Source of the DNA: Cepaea nemoralis
Lineage: Eukaryota > Mollusca > Gastropoda > Stylommatophora > Helicidae
Direction of reading: 5' to 3'
Length of the DNA stretch: 64,000 nt
Assembly (NCBI GenBank): GCA_014155875.1
Contig: JACEFZ010022401.1
Coordinates: 212,501 to 276,500 of the forward strand
The position numbers were made by a program, and so were the translations under genes. Shown in pieces: positions 57,984 to 64,000 of this stretch; positions within the stretch are counted from its first letter, which is position 1; each line of letters starts with the position of its first letter. The notes beneath the pieces were generated by a model, which saw nothing but the letters and a program-made list of their open reading frames with translations, was not told the DNA's origin and searched no databases.

Positions 57984-58492
57984 TCGCGCTCGCTCATAAA
58001 CTTCCAGTGCACTGATGGCGTGGTGGGCTGTTCCACTCCCTACAAAAGCATTAATTTGGATTTAAGCATACCATGGACAGCCAGAAAGACCAATGAACAA
58101 GTCCTTCAAGAGACAAATGAAGATCGTAAATTGATTAGAGTAATTAGACGTAGACAGTCAAAATTTTTTGGGCATGTTATGAGAAGAAATGGATTGGAGA
58201 ATTTGGTGACAACTGGTAAGATCGAGGGGAACAGACCAAGGGGAAGACCTAGAAGCAAGTACCTGGATGGCTTGGCCTTGTGGCATGGTCGAGACAGAAA
58301 CACGGAGCTGATCCACGACTCTGGTGATCGAGTGAGATGGCAGAACATGACCGCCCACGCTTACCGGCATGGCACATGATGGATGGATGGATCGCCTATT
58401 GGTCCAGAAGTCAATGGCAAGCTACTAACGTTCATTTGCCTAGAAAATCAAGCTGTGATTGATCTCAACGTCCTGCAAAGGACACTCTACAT
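57984..58492 (+). mobile_element. SINE, head H3 + body A, split by a LINE tail
   Basis: Left part: GCGCTCGCTCATAAACTTCC, ACTCCCTACAAAAG, AATTTGGATTTAAG. Right part: GTCCAGAAGTCAATGGCAAG, TGATTGATCTCAACGTCC and TGCAAAGGACAC. The join lacks only the bases at the H3-A junction, consistent with insertion there. Confidence 0.6.
58069..58395 (+). mobile_element. RTE-like LINE 3' end, best-preserved frame
   Basis: One open frame covers [72 protein letters not shown] and RVRWQNMTAHAYRHGT, ending in (ATGG)n. This is the post-RT C-terminal domain only. It is the reference for the truncated copies at 22.5, 26.0, 54.8 and 61.3 kb. Confidence 0.88.
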
Positions 58493-59000
58493 ACGTATTT
58501 CATGTATCCTGGTAACAGGTCGTAATAAGAATACTGAAAACTGAATACTGAATGTAAGAACCGTCATCAAGGCACTCGAGACGTTCCCATAAGTGTCCCA
58601 CTCTTAAAAGCCACAGAAGAGTTTCCATGTCGATTATTCCAATATAAATTTGATTAAAATTTACATCTGGATTTTCCTCGACGCTTTGAGTATCGTCCAG
58701 AACTTCCACCCATTCTCTTCAGCTAGTATTTCCAGATATGGACACTCCGTCTGTTCGTAATAAGATATGGGCACTATGTCTGCTCGAAATAAGAACAATC
58801 TGTCAAATGGGAGGGCGTATTATCCGCAATACAACACCGAGTGGTGGCTTCGGAAGGTTTAAGGCTAATTTCTGAAACATTGAAGTAAGCGTGAAGGTAA
58901 GACTTGGCATTTTTAAAGTGGACTTTGTCGAATAGACATCTTTGTCAGGATTATTGATGTGATCAATGTAATCACATGATTACTGTCGTGGCGATGAGTG
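58493..59000. other. Unassigned stretch
   Basis: Short ORFs without motifs; GATATGG-CACT-TGTCTG-CG phrases repeat once near 58735-58790. Confidence 0.35.
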
Positions 59001-59001
59001 C

Positions 59002-59056
<55 letters not shown>

Positions 59057-59070
59057 CGTGCGTGTGTTTG

Positions 59071-59114
<44 letters not shown>
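59000..59114 (+). repeat. (TG)n microsatellite
   Basis: TG tracts with CGTG and TTTGTTTT interruptions. Confidence 0.97.
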
Positions 59115-59115
<1 letters not shown>

Positions 59116-59346
59116 TAGCTGTTATGGTTAAGTGATTGGTTTTGTAAAGATTCCATTGAAGCGTTTGTCGGCGGATGGATATTTTAGCGTGTAATTGACC
59201 CATTATCGATATATATTTTCTTATAATAAGACATTAACATTATATATACATGAATAAATAAACACACCTGTATTGTCCTTGACCTCGATCGACCATCACT
59301 GCATCTATCTGTTTTTGTGACTTACGCATCTATTTATGTATATATC

Positions 59347-59580
59347 AATTGGGGAACACTTTGTGGCCACTAAGACAGTACATAAATCAGTACAAATGTA
59401 CTGTTTGGCGCTCACAGAAGTAGAACAAAGAAGTAGAGACTTGAGGACACACTATAGAACATAATTCGTAGAATTATATAGAACATTTACATATAGAACT
59501 ATTCGAAAGCAATAGTTACCTACAGGGATTCGAACCTGTCAACTCTAAATGATGAAAGAGCCTCTAGCCGGAACATGTGT
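59347..59580 (-). mobile_element. SINE family F, copy 2
   Basis: On the plus strand TTGTGGCCACTAAGACAGT, GTTTGGCGCTCACAGAAG, AATAGTTACC and GGGATTCGAACCTGTCAAC (B box in reverse) follow the order of the 45.6-kb copy. Body scraps recur at 60.0-60.13 kb. Confidence 0.72.
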
Positions 59581-59639
59581 TCTACACGCCCCTATAAAGA
59601 ACTGGTGTCTTCTTAGTCAGGTCTATCAGCCACCTGAAT

Positions 59640-59965
59640 CCACAACTATGGAATATGAACATAATTTATTAATTCATTTAGTAGCTTGCCCTTTGCAGAA
59701 CCTCGCTCCCAAACAACCTTACGGAAAACTTCTCGGTCATAAGCAAGCTGTCCCGCGTCAGATACACCCATCTGGAGATCATCTGCCACATCCTGCACCC
59801 ATCTTCTCTTTGACCTTCCTCTTTCTTTTTCCCCGCGCATATACCGCTCCTGTATTGTCCTCTCCAAACTTTCATGACGTTTCAAGTGAACAAAATATTT
59901 CATTTTTCTTTGTTGTATCGTCTTTAGTAGCCAACCTTCTTCACTATTCAGATCTTGTCGTATGA
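59640..59965 (-). mobile_element. LINE C-terminal fragment, open 85 codons
   Basis: The reverse strand encodes KYFVHLKRHESLERTI, RGEKERGRSKRRWVQDVADD, LQMGVSDAGQLAYDREVF and KVVWERG. This is the K-FGH-RH, RGR-RRW--D, DR--W series of a LINE post-RT domain, a different lineage from the RTE-like copies nearby. Only the C-terminus is present. Confidence 0.72.
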
Positions 59966-60540
59966 TCCATACGCATTTGTTAAGAATTAGTATCTATAAT
60001 TAATAAACATACACGTATTATTTGGCGCTCATGTAAGTAAAATAAAGAAGTATAAGGAAGAAATATACTATGGAATATAGACTGAATATATCTATAATTA
60101 ATACATGTATTGTTTGGTGTTCATAAAAAATGGCGTACTCCATATACCGTAGTTGATAGCGCACGCCCCGGAAGCCTTCTCTGCGCCATGTCCCCTGGCC
60201 CTACTCTTTGTTTTCGTCTCGACCTGGTATAGTCTCTCGCGTTCCTCAACCTAACACGCCAACTAAACTTTCTGCATTCACGAGTCGTCCGTCTTGGGCG
60301 AGACTGTTCAGTGTAACTGATTCAGTGCCAAACAGTAAAATAGGTTAGGACCAAACATGGTACACAATCAAATAAATCAAGTATTATAATGTATGTTTCC
60401 ATTCCCTGAGCATCGACATTGCGGAAGAACCACGAAACAAAACAAATAACACGATAATCTTAGGACGGCGATATATCGTCCTTCTGTCCAAATGGGAGAT
60501 CACATTGGTGATATATTATCCTTCCTACAGTGAATCAGTT
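59966..60540. other. Unassigned with SINE F scraps
   Basis: TATTTGGCGCTCATG and TTGTTTGGTGTTCATA at 60.03 and 60.11 kb echo the SINE F body twice. The remainder shows no feature. Confidence 0.4.
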
Positions 60541-60789
60541 GCCGGCTCCGTGGCCTAGGGTTTACGGACTCAGTTCGTAACCTCACAAACCCGCATTCGA
60601 AACACAGCTGCGGAGCGATTTGGCAGCAGACCATATTGCGTTGGTTTGTTTACGACATGATTTGGGTGTCAGTCGTTCAGAAAGCAATGGCAAACTACTG
60701 AACGTAGACTTGCCAAAAGTTTTTTTTTTTAAATCAATTACAAAATGCTGCTGTTGACTGCAACGTCCTTATACGATATGAAACTAACT
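60541..60789 (+). mobile_element. SINE, head H1 + body A, full length
   Basis: GCCGGCTCCGTGGCCTAGGG (A box), CAAACCCGCATTCGAAACAC (B box), AGCGATTTGGCAGCAGACC, TTCAGAAAGCAATGGCAAAC, a T/A run, then GACTGCAACGTCC and GATATGAAACTAAC. Confidence 0.9.
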
Positions 60790-60974
60790 ATACTGAATCA
60801 GTAATGGTAACTCATTAGTATCCGGTTAATTCATTTGTTTTGGGGTGGCTTCTTTTGGTCACTGGATTTAGAACTCAAGCGTTGTCAACTACACGAGTTA
60901 CTACTTCTAGTGCCCCGGACTGCATGTTGCGTGTTACTCTTCTTCCTGTGTTGGCTTTATCAGTAGCTGTTGTT

Positions 60975-61410
60975 AATTATCTGTTCTTTTGTATGGATGT
61001 GAAACTTGGACAATGAACAGTCAAGCTGAAAAGCATCTGATGGCTGCAGAAATGTGGTTTCTGAGTAGAATGCAAAGAATACCATGGACAGACAGAAAAA
61101 CCAATGACCAAGTACTACAGGAGACAAATGAACAACGTAAACTGATTAGAGAAATTAGACGTAGACAGTCAAAATTTTTTGGACATGTTATGAGAAGAAA
61201 TGGATTGGAGAACTTAGTGATAACTGGCAAGATTGAAGGGAACAGACCATGAGGAAGACCGAGAGGAAAATACCTGGATGGCTTGGCCACATGGCATGGA
61301 CGAGACAGGAACACTGAGCTGATCCACGACACTGGTGATCGAGTGAAATGGCGAGTCATGACCGCCCACGCTTTCCGGCATGGCACATGATTGATTGATT
61401 GAATCTGTAA
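60975..61410 (+). mobile_element. RTE-like LINE 3' end with (TGAT)n tail
   Basis: [55 protein letters not shown] and TGKIEGNRP, then a stop (TGA where relatives have CGA), [10 protein letters not shown] and GGCATGGCACATGATTGATT. Thumb end plus post-RT domain; one stop and no 5' part. Confidence 0.85.
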
Positions 61411-61608
61411 TGTGACTGTCCCACTGTGAGTTCGAATCCCAATCTTAACCAATAAGGTGCTTCATGACACAGTGGATATGCCGTCCGCGCCCTGCTCATA
61501 AGGTCGTGAGTTCTGTAAGGGACTTCATCGCTCGGTCAGGGAGTGACATTTGTTTCAGAAACCTTTGCGAGTTCATAGCCGGCGTTACATGTGATTGACG
61601 CTTTCCAC

Positions 61609-61822
61609 AGACAGTTAGATATTCTGTGGAAAAAGACTGAGCTTGATGGCAATATTGCTCGCTCATAAACTTTCAGTGCACTGAAAGCGAGTTAGACGGC
61701 AGTTAGCTACTCTGCGAAGAAAGACTGAGCTAGATGGCAATATTGCTCGCTCATAAACTTTCAGTGCACTGAAAGCGAGTTAGACAGCAGTTAGCTACTC
61801 TGCGAAGAAAGACTGAGCTGTA
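61609..61822 (+). repeat. 88-bp tandem repeat, 2.4 units, with palindrome
   Basis: AGTTAGCTACTCTGCGAAG and GATGGCAATATTGCTCGCTC repeat at 88 bases. Each unit holds the perfect 18-base palindrome CTTTCAGTGCACTGAAAG. The phrase GCTCGCTCATAAACTT recalls SINE head H3. Confidence 0.93.
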
Positions 61823-61893
61823 TGGGGTAAACCTAGGTGCAAATCAGTCAATCCCCTTGCGTTCCATCCCTTCTAATTTCAACGAGTGATATG

Positions 61894-62130
61894 TTTTCCC
61901 ATATCCTATTTACAGGGCATCGCTGTCAATACCAGAATTGTTGTTATTGATGTCTTGGCAAGTTTGCATTCAGTAGATTGCCATTGCTTTCTGAACGACC
62001 GGCTCCCATACAATCACGCTAACATCCAGCGCGACACAGTCTGCTGCCAGATCGGTCGCAGCTGTGTTCTCGAACGCAGGTAAGCGGAATCACGAACCAT
62101 GTCCGTAATGCCTTTGCCACGGAGAACGGC
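61894..62130 (-). mobile_element. SINE, head H1 + body A
   Basis: CCATATCCTATTTACAGGGC, GATGTCTTGGCAAGTTTGC, CATTGCTTTCTGAACGACCG, GTCTGCTGCCAGATCGG and TGCCTTTGCCACGGAG. It lies next to an H2 copy in the same orientation. Confidence 0.87.
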
Positions 62131-62150
62131 AATCAGTGATATTTTTGTTT

Positions 62151-62389
62151 TGTTCGCATATCCTTTACGGGACATCGCTGTCAACATCAGCATATTTCTG
62201 CTGATTGTTGATTTACTGGCAAGATTACGCTCAGTAGTTTGCCATTGCTTTCTGAGCGGCCGGCTCACATACCCCGTAAGTTACTGACGCGGCGAGAACC
62301 GCTACCGATTCTCGCGCACGTCACGTTACTCACCAGAGTATACGAGATTACGGAGAAAGTCGTGTAACCCCTAGACCAGGGAGACCGGC
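62151..62389 (-). mobile_element. SINE, head H2 + body A
   Basis: TTCGCATATCCTTTACGGG, TACTGGCAAGATTACGCTC and GCCATTGCTTTCTGAGCGG give the body; GCGGCGAGAACCGCTACC and GTATACGAGATTACGGAG with CAGGGAGACCGGC give the H2 head. Confidence 0.87.
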
Positions 62390-62535
62390 AACCAGTGTTA
62401 ACCTGATATACATAAGTAAGCTGCAGGAGACAGCACAAGATGGCGCGGCTTGGAGCGGTTTCATTAAGGAACTACGCCCCAATGGGGGACTAATTGGCAG
62501 AAGGAGAAGCGTGACACACTTAGAAGGGAAACATA

Positions 62536-63476
62536 CGAGGAAGTCAATACGTAAGTCACAAATGGCTGTAGAAAAATACCTAAATATTATAACAACTTGA
62601 AACCGGTTTATTTTTATACATACATTGTCCTTTTATTTCTCAACATAATTTCCACCAACATTGATGCACTTATCCCATCGTTTTATCATCCTCCTAAACC
62701 GGTTGTACAGTTTGTTTTATAAATCACGTTTTCACTTCACATTCAACTTCGGCGTCATTCGCGAAATTACTCACGCCTAGGAAGGTTTTCAGTGGACCAA
62801 AAAAAGGTGGAAATCGCTAGGGGCTAAGTCGGGGCTGTAAGGTGAATGTTCCAAAACTTCCCACCGTAGTTGGTTAATTTTCTCCTGAGTTAATCGCGCC
62901 GCATGCGGTCTGGCATTGCCATGAAGAAGAAACACTTCTCTAGTCAGCAGTCCTTGAAAGTTCATTCGATCATGCATTATGCTGTATACTGAACCATGTG
63001 AGCATTCTATTGCAGATGCTACAGAGTCTATCATTACTCGCCTGTCACCGATAATCATCACCTCCACTCGCTGCACTGATGCTTCTTTTGCAATCTCAAA
63101 AGGACGACCATATTGGATTTCATCAACAATTTTAGAGCGTCCTTCAGAAAGTTTTTCTACCCAGCTATGCACCGCTTTACGGGACAAACATTTGTCAGCA
63201 TAAACAGGAAGCATTTCCTTATGAATGTCTTTTGCAGGCAGTACTTTTGCCCATAAAAACGCAAAACAGCACGTTGCTCTTTGGTTGTACACTCCATAAG
63301 GACAGTCGTCATTTTGTTTATTGCGCTGCGCATGCGCATGAGACACCTAGCGCTACCTGACGAACGGGAATATAAAGTTCGGTGTTGCTGTCACCTGATG
63401 ACACCTGTAGAAAACACCAACTACATTTACCTGCCATCCCACAGGACTGTATGACTTACTTATTGACTTGTCCTCG
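62536..63476 (-). mobile_element. Tc1/mariner element, internally deleted, 941 bp
   Basis: The left end reads CGAGGAAGTCAATACGTAAG and the right end, reversed, CGAGGACAAGTCAATAAG, so TIRs are ~23-25 bp with one small indel. TA lies immediately outside both ends. It encodes a broken mariner transposase. The size is below the usual ~1.3 kb, in line with the missing middle. Confidence 0.88.
62633..63346 (-). pseudogene. Mariner transposase pseudogene, middle deleted
   Basis: N-terminal part: FLWAKVLPAKDIHKEML and SRKAVHSWVEKLSEGRSKI, the HTH_48-type DNA-binding region, then RVMIDSVASAIECSHGSVYS (second HTH). Directly after MHDRMNFQ comes GLLTREVFLLHGNARPHAA, so roughly 130 residues, including the segment with the first catalytic Asp, are missing. 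The second catalytic block reads HGNARPH where the family has Asp at the G. SPYSPDLAPSDFHLF (third Asp) is intact. A stop at 62789 and frameshifts precede the terminal RRMIKRWDKCINVGGNYVEK. The full family protein is about 340-350 residues. It cannot be active. Confidence 0.92.
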
Positions 63477-63790
63477 TACAAAACGATTGTTATTCTTCGT
63501 GGAGAGAAACTCTTCCTGACAGTTTAATCCGCTGATATTCAGCTAGGAATCCCCGCCATATCTTTAAGTCCAGTCAGTTATTGGTTATAATCCTACTTCT
63601 GCAATTTATTACCAGCATTTCCTGGAATGTCAGGCCCTGCGCCAAGTAGCCGGGTATCCCGTCAATCAATAATGAAATCCATCCTCGCATATTAAGTGAA
63701 CTGTCCCGACAGCGGCCCTGTAGACGGAAACAAGAAGATATACTTAAAAAATGGCCTTGTGTTTATTGCGATCCGGTTTCCTGTGTTGGG
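63477..63790. other. Unassigned stretch
   Basis: No repeat or coding signal recognised before the TTC tract. Confidence 0.35.
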
Positions 63791-64000
63791 TCTTCTTCTT
63801 CTTTTCTTCTTCTTCTTCTTCTTCTTCTTCTTCTTCTTCTTCTTCTTCTTCTTCTTCTTCTTCTTCTTCTTCTTCTTCTTCTTCTTCTTCTTCTTCTTCT
63901 TCTTCTTCATCTTCTTCTTCTTCTTCTTCTTCTTCTTCTTCTTCTTCTTCTTCTTCTTCTTCTTCTTCTTCTTCTTCTTCTTCTTCTCTTCTTCTTCTTC
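63791..64000 (+). repeat. (TTC)n microsatellite, runs off the window
   Basis: ~70 TTC units with single TTTC, TCATC and TCTC irregularities up to the last base. The poly-lysine ORF on the minus strand is an artefact. Confidence 0.98.

Noticed and set aside
63692..63910. Poly-lysine ORF
   Set aside because: Reverse translation of a TTC microsatellite.

Overview
This window reads as animal nuclear DNA made almost entirely of repeats. I find no bacterial-style operon, no rRNA, no convincing tRNA gene and no host protein-coding gene. The evidence is megabase-style intergenic texture: minisatellites, microsatellites, tRNA-headed SINEs, 5'-truncated non-LTR retrotransposons (LINEs), a mariner, a hAT MITE and solo LTRs. 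The mixture of RTE/craniofacial-development-protein-2-like LINE tails, CR1/jockey-like LINEs, RNase-H LINEs and tRNA-SINEs with shared bodies would suit a lophotrochozoan, perhaps a gastropod mollusc. That taxonomic guess is inference only.

Layout. 1-9 kb: a degenerate AT-rich repeat holding two SINEs and a hairpin MITE, then a 34-bp minisatellite (about 48 units) and a 5.5-kb array of a 17-bp unit with higher-order structure. 9-18 kb: LINE and SINE remnants, a hAT MITE, a 41-bp array, and an old ~60-bp repeat split by a 1.15-kb insertion with a 12-bp target-site duplication (TSD). 18-24 kb: a 29-bp array, a 58-bp array and SINEs. 23.5-26.2 kb: a CR1/jockey-like LINE nested in an older LINE, followed by an RTE-like LINE. 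26.8-31 kb: microsatellites, including a 36-base G run. 32-37 kb: a 35-bp array, LINE scraps and a ~29-bp degenerate repeat. 37-42 kb: a CAAG-tailed element with a 12-bp TSD, LINE remnants and a 15-bp array split by a SINE. 42-49 kb: two solo LTRs of about 1.9-2.0 kb, each with TG...CA ends and a perfect 5-bp TSD. 49-54.9 kb: an inverted SINE dimer inserted as a unit in a LINE, a punctuated TTTC array, and an RTE-like LINE carrying two further insertions. 55-64 kb: more SINEs and LINEs, an internally deleted mariner bounded by inverted repeats and TA, and a terminal TTC microsatellite.

How parts relate. Nothing here looks like a working pathway; the logic is one of nested insertion. The most informative observations are (a) a modular SINE system in which at least three 5' heads are joined to common bodies, about 20 copies here; (b) insertion events with readable TSDs that give a relative chronology; and (c) non-LTR elements whose 3' ends are short tandem repeats, which plausibly seed the microsatellites. 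Long ORFs in the window (up to 586 codons) lie inside stop-free tandem arrays and are not genes.

SINE labels used below are local names: body A (centre reads like CAGAAAGCAATGGCAAAC), body C (GTCCTTGACTTGGG), heads H1 (tRNA-like, CCGTGGCG), H2 (TCTCTGGCTGTGG), H3 (GCGCTCGCTCTTAAAC), H4 (AGCATGGCCGAATGG); B, D, E, F, G and H are further separate families.
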